Of a stretch of 64,000 bases of DNA, positions 21,001-29,942 are shown piece after piece. Source of the DNA: Acidobacteriota bacterium (lineage in GTDB: Bacteria; Acidobacteriota; Terriglobia; Acidiferrales; UBA7541); assembly GCA_003223245.1 (NCBI GenBank), contig QHYI01000115.1, forward strand, positions 1 to 64,000. Reading direction: 5' to 3'. The notes under the pieces are model-generated. The model was not told the DNA's origin and ran no database searches. It saw only the letters and a program-made list of their open reading frames with translations. The position numbers and the translations under genes are program-made. Numbering within the stretch: the first letter of the stretch is position 1; every line of letters starts with the position of its first letter.

Positions 21001-22385
21001 AGCATTTCGATGATTTCGTCGAAATCTGCGCGCGCAAGGTGGCGATACGGATAGGCGTGCCGGACGGCCTGAAAGAGATCCTCCTCCTTCCAATCTTCCG
21101 CGGCGCACATGGCTACGATTTGTTGCGCCAGAATGTCCATCGGCGCGCCGGGGATGGAAAGGCGGTCGAGATCGCCTTGACCAATGGCCCGCACCAGCGC
21201 CGCGCATTCGAGTAAGTCGTCTCGCGTGGTGGCGAAGAGGCGGCCTTTCGGCACAGCTCCGCGCCAGTGGCCGGCGCGCCCGATGCGCTGCAAGGCCGCG
21301 GCAATGGAGCGTGGCGAGCCAATCTGGCAAACAAGATCCACGGTGCCGATATCAATGCCCAGTTCGAGAGAAGCAGTCGCGACGAGGGCGCGAATTTCCC
21401 CGGCCTTTAATTTTTTCTCAGCGGCCAGACGTAACTTGCGGGACAAACTTCCGTGATGCGCGGCGACGGCGTCTTTTCCGAGGCGCTCGCCGAGATGGTG
21501 CGCCATACGCTCTGACAGACGGCGCGTATTGACAAAAATGAGCGTGGAGCGATTCTGCGAAGCCAGCCGAGTGAGGCGATCATAGATTTCGTCCCACATT
21601 TCGTTGGAGGCGACGGGACCCAGCTCGCTGCCAGGGACTTCGACGGCCAGATCGAGTTCGCGGCGATGACCGATTTGCACAATGTGAGGAGCGGGTTGCT
21701 CTGCGCCGGTCAGAAAATCGGCTACCAATTCGATAGGCTTCTGGGTGGCGGAGAGGCCAATGCGCGGGAGGCGCTTGCCGGTCAAATGATCAAGCCTTTC
21801 CAGGGAGAGCGCCAGATGCGCGCCGCGCTTGTCGTCAGCAACGGCGTGGATTTCGTCCACGATAACGGATTCGACGGTCCTGAGCATTTCGCGGCTTCTC
21901 GCAGCCGTCAGCAGGATGTAGAGCGATTCGGGAGTGGTGACCAGAATATGTGGCGGGTGCGCCAGCATGGCGCGGCGTTCGTGCGCGAGGGTATCGCCGG
22001 TGCGCACTGCCGTGCGAATTTCTGGCATCAGCATTCCGCGGTGCCCGGCAAGTTGCAGGATTTCGCCCAGAGGCAGTTCCAGGTTTTTCTGAATGTCGTT
22101 GCTGAGCGCCTTGAGCGGCGAGACGTAGAGAACTTCCGTGCGTTCGAGCAGTTCCCCCGTAAGCGCTTTACGCACCAAGCGATCAATGCAAGTTAGAAAG
22201 GCAGCGAGCGTTTTTCCCGAACCTGTCGGGGCGGAGATCAGCGCGGTTTTGCCGGCCAAAATGTGAGGCCAGCCCTGGAGTTGCGGCTCCGTGGGCGTGC
22301 AGAAACGGCCCACAAACCAGTCGCGGACGAGCGGGTGGGCCCATGCGAGACCAGCAGAATTCTCTTGAGCGGCTTCGGAGTCCAT
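18063..22385 (-). CDS. lhr: Lhr-type large DEAD/DEAH helicase
   Basis: ATP-dependent 3'-5' superfamily 2 helicase thought to act in DNA repair (known for mycobacterial and E. coli Lhr). The 1440-aa protein has the Q-like EPQLQGWPHI, Walker A APTGSGKT (about residues 54-61), motif Ia YVSPLKALSNDI, Walker B DEIH, motif III GLSATQ, IFVNTRR, LELGIDIGTVDLVCQIGSPRSIAAALQRIGRAGH (motifs V and VI), then the winged-helix and Lhr-specific beta-barrel region. A long C-terminal half of about 600 residues is retained, as in full-length Lhr, not the core-only form. No nuclease gene is adjacent. Start ATG 22385. Confidence 0.93.
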   Translation of the reverse strand: MDSEAAQENSAGLAWAHPLVRDWFVGRFCTPTEPQLQGWPHILAGKTALISAPTGSGKTLAAFLTCIDRLVRKALTGELLERTEVLYVSPLKALSNDIQKNLELPLGEILQLAGHRGMLMPEIRTAVRTGDTLAHERRAMLAHPPHILVTTPESLYILLTAARSREMLRTVESVIVDEIHAVADDKRGAHLALSLERLDHLTGKRLPRIGLSATQKPIELVADFLTGAEQPAPHIVQIGHRRELDLAVEVPGSELGPVASNEMWDEIYDRLTRLASQNRSTLIFVNTRRLSERMAHHLGERLGKDAVAAHHGSLSRKLRLAAEKKLKAGEIRALVATASLELGIDIGTVDLVCQIGSPRSIAAALQRIGRAGHWRGAVPKGRLFATTRDDLLECAALVRAIGQGDLDRLSIPGAPMDILAQQIVAMCAAEDWKEEDLFQAVRHAYPYRHLARADFDEIIEMLSEGIASARGRYAAYLHRDRVNGMVRARRGSRLAAITSGGAIPENSLYTVVAHPEGTIVGTVDEDFAVESLAGDIMLLGNTSWRIRRVQAGRVLVEDAQGAAPNVPFWRGEAPSRTDELSAHVSELREKIGAFVPGKSPDADGNTACVAAAVDWLKAECGLDDAGAEQAVEYVVAGRALLGAVPTQTTVIAERFFDESGGMQLIIHAPFGARINKAWGLALRKRFCRSFNFELQAAATDNGLNISLSEQHSFPLADVFHFLHPNSLRTVLEQAVLASPLFTARWRWDAGRALALLRFRNGKKVPPPIQRMRADDLLSAVFPEALACQENLPDGDIAISRHPLIREVMKDVLTEALDLDGLERVIHDVVEGRITCLAVDTPVPSQFSHEILNANPYAYLDDAPLEERRARAVEMRRMLPEAVLGEIGRLSPQAIAEVCDEAWPDVRDAEELHDALLTLVALPARANAGALQNDHLSVQLQQSLAAWNSFFEQLVADRRISRASVGGTQYWIAAERVSTFLQVFPSARFDVSPPKIESPTASREDALLAALTGWISHTGPVSANQLGNVLGLPVADIEKSLLRLESSGVILRGKFTDPRSEQTEWCERRLLARIHRLTLGQLRKEIQSVTPAQFMNWQLRWQHVAPGTQLLGERGTLEAIRQVQGFEAPANSWEWQILKCRIADYEPKVLDQLCLTGAVGWGRLSPHPATLEAVAEGKRRVTPTSVAPITFFVREDADWMIPRRESGEAEVAGLSPGAAAVLQYLRQRGASFFADIVRGTAKLKSEVETALWELVAAGLLTADGFDNLRALIDPKRRSGQGSGRSSRPRHSAGRWSLLYSGDNNDRNRALEAICWMLLRRYGVVFRELLARETILPKWRELLITLRRLEDRGEVRGGRFVSDFLGEQFALPVAVESLRTMRHQQVSGEIITVSAADPLNLVGVIVPGERVPANSGKVVAFREGVAVPAEELANVVWMPIAR

Positions 22386-22672
22386 CGCTTAAGGCCGATT
22401 ATAGCGTTAACCGTTGGATGCCGCAGCGGCGGGAAAGATGCAAACTACCGGTCAGCCCACTGGCGGAAGGGGCGACACCAAGGTCAGAGGTCAAGATATG
22501 AACTCGGCCCCCATAGCCACTCCCTGGATTTCGGCGGGCAAGTGCGCCGCTTGGTGATGGAGGTCACACGGCTAGGTGACCGCTTTACTTGCGGATGCTG
22601 TCCGCCGTCACTAGGATGCCGCTCCATTAGACGGGTGGGCGCTGGTTTACGCGGCCAGCAGACGGGGGAGTC
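22386..22672. other. Divergent intergenic region with two hairpins
   Basis: Between lhr (minus) and the membrane protein gene (plus). GGTCAC at 22562-22567 pairs with GTGACC at 22576-22581, and GCGGA at 22591-22595 pairs with TCCGC at 22601-22605, giving two consecutive stem-loops 70-110 bp before the ATG at 22673. They could be part of a structured 5' leader; no known riboswitch was matched. Confidence 0.4.
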
Positions 22673-23227
22673 ATGAGCAACGACGCAGCTAACACCAAGC
22701 CCCTGCGGCGCTCTTCGGGGTGGTTTGTTTTTCTTGTTCTCAGTGGAATTCTGCCCTTCCTGGCTCGGTACGGCGTGTTCTCGCAGTGGATTCTGCTGTT
22801 GCATATTCTCGCAGGCTTACTCGCCGTTGTTCCGGTCACGATAGTCCGGTGGAAGCATGTCCATGCGGCCAATCAGGAGACGCCGGCCCGCTGGTGGAGC
22901 TCGGGCCTGTGGACTGTTTGGGGTTGGCTGGCCCTGGCTGGGAGTGGTCTCTGGCTGGTGGGAAGGGGATTGTGGGGAGTCTTTGTACCCTACCGGATGC
23001 ACTACTTTCATCTTGCGGTGGGCGTGGCCTTCGGCGCTCTGGGAATCTTGCACATCGTAATCGGGTTGCTGAAAAGCCCTTACCCGCTGGAGCTCTACGC
23101 GCAACCGGCGCGGCCTCTGGTTCTGTGGACCGTCGTTTTTGCTATTGGCGCCGTCGTCCTCGGCATAGCGCGTCGGCCAGGAATTCGGGCGACTGGGGAT
23201 TTTGCTCCTTCGAATGCGTTTTCATGA
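22673..23227 (+). CDS. Histidine-rich polytopic membrane protein, cytochrome b561-like layout
   Basis: 184-aa inner-membrane protein with about four to five helices (near 17-33, 36-58, 78-100, 111-132, 148-166). Histidines H44, H62/H64, H110/H113 and H127 sit at helix ends in pairs about 14-20 residues apart, as in b-type haem proteins of the b561/DUF4405 kind; haem binding is inference only. GGGGGAG precedes ATG 22673. The stop at 23225-23227 lies inside the next gene, which starts at 23214, so the two are likely translationally coupled. Confidence 0.7.
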   Translation: MSNDAANTKPLRRSSGWFVFLVLSGILPFLARYGVFSQWILLLHILAGLLAVVPVTIVRWKHVHAANQETPARWWSSGLWTVWGWLALAGSGLWLVGRGLWGVFVPYRMHYFHLAVGVAFGALGILHIVIGLLKSPYPLELYAQPARPLVLWTVVFAIGAVVLGIARRPGIRATGDFAPSNAFS

Positions 23228-24785
23228 CGTGACCAGCCAAGCCGGTTTGCATTTCACCCACTCCAGCGGGCCTCGCAACCGACTGCTTCCAGAAGATATG
23301 GGCTCCGGCCTAGCGTGGGGCGATTATGACCACGACGGTTTCCCCGATCTGTATGTGGTGAACCAGTCTTCCAAATTTGGTTCGGGACGAAGAGATGGTG
23401 TGGGGAACCGGCTCTTCCACAACAATGGAAACGGCACATTCACCGATGTCACCGAAAGCGCAAGGCTCGAGCTGCATCATTTGGGCATGGGCGCTTACTG
23501 GGGCGACTACGACAATGATGGCTTGCTGGACCTGTTCGTAACTGGCGCAGACGGCTGCTATCTCTATCACAATGAGGGTAACGGGCGCTTTCGAAACGTC
23601 ACGCAGCAGAGCGGCGTTCACGACCCTCTATGGAGCACCGGCGCAGTGTGGGTGGATTTTGACAACGACGGCTGGCTCGACTTGTATGTGTTGCATTACG
23701 TGGATTATCCCACTGACATTTCGCACCTGCGCTTCGCCGCGGAGAGCCAATACGGTGTAGTTGTCCCCGCCGCACTCAATCCGCGGTCGTTTCGGCCTCA
23801 GCCCAACCGGTTACTGCACAACAATCGCGATGGTACGTTCACCGACGTTACGCACCACGCCACAGTCGCGGACCCCGATGGCCGCAGCCTCACGGTGACG
23901 GCCGCCGATTTCAATCTGGATGGCTGGCCCGAGCTTTACGTCGGCAACGATATGAGCATGAACCGCCTCTTCGTCAACCAGAAGAACGGGCGCTTCTCCG
24001 ATCAAAGCGCGCAAACGCTCACAGCGGAAAACAAAGGATGCATGGGACTGACCGTGGGCGACTTTGACTGTGACGGCGACCTTGACTTCTTCGTTTCCCA
24101 CTGGCTTTCGCAGGGCGATTCGCTGTATCAGAGTCTGTTTTCCGAAACGCACCAACTGAGTTTCGCTGACGCCGCTGAGTTTTCCGATCTCGCGTATGTC
24201 ACACTCCCCACCGTGGGTTGGGGCTGCGCGTTCCTCGATTATGACAATGATGGCCTCCTGGATCTATTTGTGGTGAATGGAAACACGCTGGAGGACGCGG
24301 CGAATCATGAGCTGCTGGTTCCGCAAAAGCCCTTTCTTTTTCACTACGACGGCGCGCGATACCAGGATGTTCTGGCAAGTGTCGCGCCGGAGCTCGACCG
24401 CCCGCTGAACGCCCGCGGACTGGCCGCCGCCGACTTCGATAGCGATGGCGACATCGATCTTGCTATCTCCTGCAATCGTGGCCCGCTGATTTTATTGCGT
24501 GCCGACGGCGCAGAAGCGCGCAACTGGATCAAAATCTCGTTGGAAGGCAAGAAAAGCAACCGGCAGGGGATCGGCGCACTCGTGCGCGTTTGGTCGGGCG
24601 GCCGGTGTTATTTGCAATCCGTCGGCAGTCAGGGTTCCTACCTTTCGCAGCACGCCACCCCGCTTCATTTTGGCTTGGGCAGCGTGTCTTCGGTCGATCG
24701 CGTCGAGGTGCATTGGCCAAGCGGCCGCAGGCAAACGGTCGAGCATCCACGGATTCGCCAGCGGCTTCATCTGAAAGAGGATTAA
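23214..24785 (+). CDS. CRTAC1-like FG-GAP/VCBS protein with ASPIC/UnbV domain
   Basis: Beta-propeller protein with repeated calcium-binding motifs: DYDHDGFPDLYV, DYDNDGLLDLFV, DFDNDGWLDLYV, DFNLDGWPELYV, DFDCDGDLDFFV, DYDNDGLLDLFV and DFDSDGDIDLAI, then a C-terminal ASPIC/UnbV domain (SVGSQGSYLSQHATPLHFGLG). Such proteins are usually exported and take part in cell-surface or adhesion functions, but roles are poorly known. I choose ATG 23214 (MRFHDVTSQAG); TTG 23202 is possible. Oddly no signal peptide precedes the first domain. The start overlaps the previous membrane-protein gene by 14 bp. Confidence 0.85.
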   Translation: MRFHDVTSQAGLHFTHSSGPRNRLLPEDMGSGLAWGDYDHDGFPDLYVVNQSSKFGSGRRDGVGNRLFHNNGNGTFTDVTESARLELHHLGMGAYWGDYDNDGLLDLFVTGADGCYLYHNEGNGRFRNVTQQSGVHDPLWSTGAVWVDFDNDGWLDLYVLHYVDYPTDISHLRFAAESQYGVVVPAALNPRSFRPQPNRLLHNNRDGTFTDVTHHATVADPDGRSLTVTAADFNLDGWPELYVGNDMSMNRLFVNQKNGRFSDQSAQTLTAENKGCMGLTVGDFDCDGDLDFFVSHWLSQGDSLYQSLFSETHQLSFADAAEFSDLAYVTLPTVGWGCAFLDYDNDGLLDLFVVNGNTLEDAANHELLVPQKPFLFHYDGARYQDVLASVAPELDRPLNARGLAAADFDSDGDIDLAISCNRGPLILLRADGAEARNWIKISLEGKKSNRQGIGALVRVWSGGRCYLQSVGSQGSYLSQHATPLHFGLGSVSSVDRVEVHWPSGRRQTVEHPRIRQRLHLKED

Positions 24786-24883
24786 AGGGAGGACAAGCTC
24801 GAACGAGGCGCCGTCGGTGGGGATGCCCCCTTCAGCAACTGGCTGCTTATCCCTTTTCCCAGCTTCTGCCGTATGATGCTCTC

Positions 24884-25645
24884 ATGCGGCTACTTCTCGT
24901 CGAAGATGATCCGCGAATCGCGCGATTCGTGGCTAAAGGCCTGCGTGAACAGGCGTATGCCGTGGATGTCGCGAACACGGGCGAAAATGCGCTATATCAG
25001 GCTGCGGTGAACACGTACGACCTGGTGATCCTCGACGTGATGATCCCCGCGCCGGACGGCTTCGCAGTGTGCCGTGAGCTGCGCAAATCCGGGCAGCGCA
25101 TGCCGATCTTGATGTTGACCGCGCGAGATGCTGTGGAGGACCGCATCGCGGGGCTGGATCACGGCGCCGACGATTATTTGACGAAGCCATTCGAATTTCG
25201 CGAGTTGCTGGCGCGCTTGCGAGCTTTGCTGCGCCGCTCCGGGGAATTGCGGCCGGAGAAAATCACGATCGCCGACCTCGTGCTCGACACTGGCGCGCAG
25301 ACCGCCAAGCGCGCAGGACGCAGCGTGACGCTAACGGCGAAAGAGTATGCGCTGCTGGAATATCTTGCGCGTCACGCTGGCCGCGTGGTCCGCCGCGCGG
25401 AAATTGCCGAGCATGTGTGGGACGAAACGTTTGATCCGTTTTCCAATTTGATCGAGGTGTACATCAACCGCCTGCGGCGAAAGATCGATGAGGATTCGAC
25501 GAAGCCGCTGCTGCACACGCGCCGCGGTGTGGGCTATGTTCTCGGCACGGAAGGGGACTTGCCGGACGCCGAAACCAGCGAAGAGAGCGGCTCGTCCCGC
25601 TCGCGCATGAAACCGCCATCTTCGGTCCGGAAGAGCCATGCTTGA
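24884..25645 (+). CDS. OmpR/PhoB-family response regulator
   Basis: Two-component transcription regulator. The 253-aa protein starts MRLLLVEDDPRIARFVAKGL; the receiver domain has acidic pocket ED(D) at 7-9, phospho-acceptor Asp51 (VILDVMIP), Thr79 and Lys101 (DYLTKPF). A winged-helix trans_reg_C domain follows (LTAKEYALLEYLARHAGRVV; NLIEVYINRLRRKID; HTRRGVGYVL). The C-terminal tail of about 30 residues is Ser/Glu-rich. The frame is open upstream to 24590, but the domain begins at the ATG at 24884. It overlaps the sensor kinase by 8 bp and heads an operon with an RND system, which it likely controls. Confidence 0.95.
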   Translation: MRLLLVEDDPRIARFVAKGLREQAYAVDVANTGENALYQAAVNTYDLVILDVMIPAPDGFAVCRELRKSGQRMPILMLTARDAVEDRIAGLDHGADDYLTKPFEFRELLARLRALLRRSGELRPEKITIADLVLDTGAQTAKRAGRSVTLTAKEYALLEYLARHAGRVVRRAEIAEHVWDETFDPFSNLIEVYINRLRRKIDEDSTKPLLHTRRGVGYVLGTEGDLPDAETSEESGSSRSRMKPPSSVRKSHA

Positions 25646-27110
25646 CTCCATCCGCACGCGCCTGACGCTCTGGTATACGGGCGTGCTGGCGCTGGTTCTC
25701 GTGGTCCTCTTTGTCATCACCTATCTCGTGTTTCTGCGAAGCGTCCAGCGCCGCATGGACACCGACCTAAGCGAGCTTTCGAAGGCCTTCTTAGTTACGG
25801 TTCACGCGGAGCTGGAAGATCAAACGGCACCCGAGCCCTTCCTCGCTGCGGTAGAAGAGGCTATCGCCGAGCATCATTTCCGCGATCATGTTTATGCAAT
25901 TCTAGACGCCAACGGAAAGGTGGTCGCTCAATCCGTCGAAGAGGATCCGGCAAATTCAAGAAAAAGCTCTGAACCCGCAAATCTGCTGGAGTCGGTGTCT
26001 TTTCAGCAATTTGTCACTAGCGCCCCGCAAGGGGAGCGATTTTTCGGCATCGTCAAAGGCGGCCGAAGCGGCTATCGGGCATGCGCCCGGCGATTCACCG
26101 CGCAAGGAAATAGCTACACGCTCGTGATTCTGCGCTCCCTCGGTCCGCAGGCAGAGATGCTCGAAGAAGTGACGGAGACATTTGCCTGGGTGATTCCCAT
26201 TGCCATTTTGCTGGCGAGCGGCGGCGGCTATTTCCTGGCGCGCAAGAGCCTTGCGCCTGTGGTGGCTATGAGCAGCCAGGCGGGCCGAATCGGGGCCGCA
26301 AATTTGCACGAGCGGCTGCCCGTCCAAAACGAAAAAGATGAACTGGGACACCTGGCGGGCTCCTTTAATGGCTTGCTGGACAGGCTCGCGGAATCATTTG
26401 ATCGCCAGCGGCGATTTATGGCCGATGCTTCGCACGAACTGCGCACGCCGGTGGCGATTCTGCGCGGCGAATCGGAAGTGACGTTGTCGCAGCAGGCGCG
26501 GTCCGCAGAAGAATATCGCGAGTCGCTGTGCGTGCTACATCACGAGGCGGAGCGGCTAACGCGCATTGTGGAGGATCTGTTCACTTTAACGCGCGCGGAC
26601 GCCGGGCAATATCCGCTCCAACCGCGCGATTTTTATTTGGATGAATTAATTGCCGATTGCGTGCATTCGGCGCGAACGCTCGCTCAAGCCAAGAAGATTT
26701 CGCTCACCTTCGAGGGGGCCCCGGAATCCCCGATTCACGCGGACGAGTCACTGCTGCGCCGCATGCTTCTGAATTTACTAGATAACGCCATCAAATACAC
26801 GCCGGAGTGCGGTCGAGTCATTGTGTCTTGCCAGCGCAATGGCCAGGAATATGCTGTAAGTATCGCGGACACCGGAAGGGGCATCCCTGCGGAGCTGCGG
26901 CCGCGCATCTTCGAGCGATTCTTCCGCGCGGACCAGGCGCGCTCGCGTTCCGAGAACGATGGCGGCGGCGCGGGGCTAGGCTTGTCCATTTCGCGTTGGA
27001 TTGCCCAAGCGCACCAAGGGCGCCTGGAACTGGCGCGATCCGATTCCACCGGAAGCACCTTCACCGCGTATCTCCCGATCGATTCTGGACACCCCGCATC
27101 TCCTAGTTAA
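25638..27110 (+). CDS. Sensor histidine kinase
   Basis: Membrane sensor partner of the preceding regulator. The 490-aa protein has TM1 at 12-33, a periplasmic sensor region of about 140 residues, TM2 at about 182-200, a HAMP linker, a HisKA domain with the phospho-acceptor His266 (MADASHELRTPVAILRG), and a HATPase_c domain with N-box LLNLLDNAIKYTPE, G1 DTGRGIP and G2 GGGAGLGLSI. Architecture matches CusS/HAE-type efflux sensors. It starts 8 bp within the regulator gene and ends 79 bp before the TolC-like gene. The stimulus cannot be read from sequence. Confidence 0.94.
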   Translation: MLDSIRTRLTLWYTGVLALVLVVLFVITYLVFLRSVQRRMDTDLSELSKAFLVTVHAELEDQTAPEPFLAAVEEAIAEHHFRDHVYAILDANGKVVAQSVEEDPANSRKSSEPANLLESVSFQQFVTSAPQGERFFGIVKGGRSGYRACARRFTAQGNSYTLVILRSLGPQAEMLEEVTETFAWVIPIAILLASGGGYFLARKSLAPVVAMSSQAGRIGAANLHERLPVQNEKDELGHLAGSFNGLLDRLAESFDRQRRFMADASHELRTPVAILRGESEVTLSQQARSAEEYRESLCVLHHEAERLTRIVEDLFTLTRADAGQYPLQPRDFYLDELIADCVHSARTLAQAKKISLTFEGAPESPIHADESLLRRMLLNLLDNAIKYTPECGRVIVSCQRNGQEYAVSIADTGRGIPAELRPRIFERFFRADQARSRSENDGGGAGLGLSISRWIAQAHQGRLELARSDSTGSTFTAYLPIDSGHPASPS

Positions 27111-27189
27111 TCTTGCGTTTATCCTAAGATTGCTAGCCTAAATTCTGCCGCCCGGCGTCAGCGTGGATCCGGCATAGGAGCCCAGATTC

Positions 27190-28590
27190 ATGAGATCACG
27201 AGGAACCTTCGCGGTGTCGTGGCTTGCAGCCGCGCTGTGCCTGTGCGGGGCAGGAATATCTGCGGCGCAAGATACCGCGAGTCCGCCCGCTGCTGCGGCT
27301 ACAAAGAATCCGGCTCAAACCGCTTCGCCATCAGCGCCTGTGCTGAAGTTGACGCTCGAGGATGCGCTTGAGCGCGCGCGAAAATACAGCGTCCAATTTC
27401 AAGCCGCGCTCACGGATTCAGCAATCACCCGTCAAGATCGCTTTCAAGCAGCCACGGCCTTGCTTCCCAGCGTGGTTTACAACAATCAGGCTTTGTATAC
27501 ACAGGCTGCCACGCCCGAAGCAGCCACGAAAACGCAAGTTCCTGTCGTCTTTATAGCGAATAACGCGGTGCACGAATACGTCAGCCAGGCCAACATTCAT
27601 GAGTCCATTGATCTCGCGAGTGTTGCGAACTTTAGAAGGTCTGCGGCTTTGGCCGCAGCCTCCAAGGCTCGAGCGGAAATTGCTTGGCGCGGCCTGGTAG
27701 TCACGGTGGTCCAGAACTATTTCGCCGTCGCTGCGGCCCAGCAGAAACTGCTCTCGGCGCAAAAAACGGCGGACGAAGGGGATCGCTTCTTCAAGTTGAC
27801 GCAGGACCTCGAGCATGGCGGCGAGGTGGCGCATTCCGATGTAATCAAGGCGGAATTGCAGGCGCAAGACCGCCGCCGCGCGCTGCAAGAAACGCAATTG
27901 GCGCTGCTCAATGCGCGTCTCGATCTGGCCGTGCTGATCTTTCCGGATTTCAACGAAAACTTTGAAGTGACCGATGATCTGCACGCGCCAGCGCCGTTGC
28001 CGACGCTCGGCGAGGTACAGCAGCAAGCGGAGCAGAATAATCCCGACGTTCGCGCGGCGCTTGAAGCGGTACGCGCGGCGGGATTTGACGTAACCAGCGC
28101 GCGCGGCGGCTATTTTCCTTCGCTCACTTTGGACTATTGGTATGGCATCGATGCGCCGCAGTTTGCTGTGAATGGGCCGACCGGAGCCTCCAATTTGGGC
28201 ACTTCGATAGTGGGAACTGTGAACATCCCTATCTGGAACTGGGGCACGACACAGAGCCGCATCAAGCAAGCGGAATTGCGGCGCGCACAGGCACAGCGGG
28301 AGCTTTCACTCGCTCAGCGCAAGCTGCTCGCCGAAATCAAGTCCCTGTACTCCGAAGGGGAAACGGCAATGAATGAGTTGGCCGGCCTCCAGCGCTCGGC
28401 GCAATTGGCGGAAGAAAGCCTGCGGCTGACCACGCTGCGCTACAAGGGTGGAGAAGCCACCGTGCTCGAAGTGGTGGATGCGCAGACGACTTATGCGCAA
28501 TCCAATGCGGCCTATCAGGACGGCGCCGTGCGCTATCGCGTGGCCCTCGCGAATTTGCAAACCTTGACGGGAGTGCTGACAACTCCATGA
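27190..28590 (+). CDS. TolC-family outer-membrane efflux channel
   Basis: Outer-membrane factor completing RND system 2. The 466-aa protein has a signal peptide (SWLAAALCLCGAGISAAQ) followed by a Pro/Ala-rich linker, then two OEP repeats: LTLEDALERARKYSVQFQAA at about residue 55 and a second ALEAVRAAGFDVTSARGGYFPSLTLDYWYG at about residue 297, each with helical coiled-coil and beta-strand parts. AGGAG precedes the ATG at 27190. The adaptor gene follows with an ATGA overlap at 28587-28590, confirming an operon. Confidence 0.93.
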   Translation: MRSRGTFAVSWLAAALCLCGAGISAAQDTASPPAAAATKNPAQTASPSAPVLKLTLEDALERARKYSVQFQAALTDSAITRQDRFQAATALLPSVVYNNQALYTQAATPEAATKTQVPVVFIANNAVHEYVSQANIHESIDLASVANFRRSAALAAASKARAEIAWRGLVVTVVQNYFAVAAAQQKLLSAQKTADEGDRFFKLTQDLEHGGEVAHSDVIKAELQAQDRRRALQETQLALLNARLDLAVLIFPDFNENFEVTDDLHAPAPLPTLGEVQQQAEQNNPDVRAALEAVRAAGFDVTSARGGYFPSLTLDYWYGIDAPQFAVNGPTGASNLGTSIVGTVNIPIWNWGTTQSRIKQAELRRAQAQRELSLAQRKLLAEIKSLYSEGETAMNELAGLQRSAQLAEESLRLTTLRYKGGEATVLEVVDAQTTYAQSNAAYQDGAVRYRVALANLQTLTGVLTTP

Positions 28591-29942
28591 AACACACAAT
28601 ACATCTTGGGATCTTAAGACGCAGAAGGTGCATCCTTCTTTCGCTCGCAAGTGCTTCGATGCTATTCGCTCTGGTTGGCTGCAGCAAGGACGAGAAAGAA
28701 AAAGATCCAGTCGTTACCGTGCAGGTCACGCCTGCAACGCGCGCGACGATTTCGCAAAGCGTTTCCGCTGAAGCGGTCGTCTATCCTCTCGAACAAGCCA
28801 CGATTGCTCCGAAAATCACCGCGCCTATCACGGAATTCAAAGTGCGGCGCGGCGACCGCGTGAGGAAAGGCCAGCTTCTGGCCAGATTGGAGAACAAAGA
28901 TCTGCTAGCCCAAGCGAAAGCCAGCCAGGGAAGCTTTGAACAAGCAGATGCGACTTACAAAACTTCCGTAGACGCCAGCATCCCGCAGCAAATCCAGAAG
29001 GCACAGCTCGACGCCGATGCCGCTAGAGCCGCCTTTGAAGCGCAGCAAAGGGTGTACAACAGCCGGAAAGAACTCTTCGACCAGGGCGCGCTTCCGCAGC
29101 GCGACTTGGATTCTGCTGCAGTCGCTTTGGCTCAGGCGCGCGGCGTCAACGAAGTGGCGCAGAAGCAGCTTGAGGATTTGCAGCGCATCGGCAAAGAGCA
29201 GGCTATCAGGTCTGCGCAAGGCTCGCGATTGTCGGCCGAAGGTCAAATGCTCAATGCGGAAGCTCAGCTTAGCTACTCGGAAATCCGCAGCCCGATTGAC
29301 GGTGTTGTGACCGATCGTCCGCTCTACGCTGGCGATCTTGCGACGGCAAATCAGCCCGTCCTCACGGTCATGAATCTGAGCCGCCTCATCGCTAAATCCC
29401 ACATCGCGCAATCCGAGGCGGCGCTCCTAAAGGTTGGGAATCCTGCGGAATTAAAGCTTCCCGGTCTCGATGAACCTATCAAAGGGCGCGTGACTCTCGT
29501 GAGCCCCGCCTTGGATCCCGGCAGCACCACCATTGAAGTTTGGGTGGAAGCCGCCAAGCCAAACCCCGCCCTGAAGCCTGGAATGACCGTGGAAGTCAGC
29601 ATGACCCAGAAAACGGTGAAGGGTGCACTGGTTGTGCCCACCCCGGCGGTCTTCAAGAACGAAGAAGGCGCAAGCTACGTAGTGATCGCTGGCTCGGATG
29701 GGCACGCGCACATTAAGACCGTCCAGATCGGCGCGCACAACGCGCAATTTTCTCAGGTCGCAAGGGGCGTGAACCCCGGCGAACCCGTCATCATCTCGGG
29801 GGGCTACGCGTTGCCGGACAACACGCAGATCAAGATCGAAGCTCCAGGTAAGGAAGAAAAAGAAGCCGCTGGTAACGCGGACAAGCAAGGCAAAGACGAT
29901 AGCGCGGCGGAAGCCAAGCCGGCCAAGAAGGACAAGGATTAA
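28587..29942 (+). CDS. RND efflux periplasmic adaptor (system 2), lipoprotein
   Basis: HlyD/MFP-type adaptor. The 451-aa protein has a signal with lipobox ALVGC (Cys about 32), then lipoyl half-motif ITAPITEFKVRRGDRVRKGQ, a long helical hairpin (residues about 100-220), the second half-motif YSEIRSPIDGVVTDRPLYAG, a beta-barrel domain and a membrane-proximal domain. The C-terminal about 40 residues are very rich in Lys, Glu, Ala and Asp, a charged tail without a known domain. ATGA overlap with the channel gene upstream and no gap to the permease downstream (stop 29942, ATG 29943). Confidence 0.93.
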   Translation: MKHTIHLGILRRRRCILLSLASASMLFALVGCSKDEKEKDPVVTVQVTPATRATISQSVSAEAVVYPLEQATIAPKITAPITEFKVRRGDRVRKGQLLARLENKDLLAQAKASQGSFEQADATYKTSVDASIPQQIQKAQLDADAARAAFEAQQRVYNSRKELFDQGALPQRDLDSAAVALAQARGVNEVAQKQLEDLQRIGKEQAIRSAQGSRLSAEGQMLNAEAQLSYSEIRSPIDGVVTDRPLYAGDLATANQPVLTVMNLSRLIAKSHIAQSEAALLKVGNPAELKLPGLDEPIKGRVTLVSPALDPGSTTIEVWVEAAKPNPALKPGMTVEVSMTQKTVKGALVVPTPAVFKNEEGASYVVIAGSDGHAHIKTVQIGAHNAQFSQVARGVNPGEPVIISGGYALPDNTQIKIEAPGKEEKEAAGNADKQGKDDSAAEAKPAKKDKD

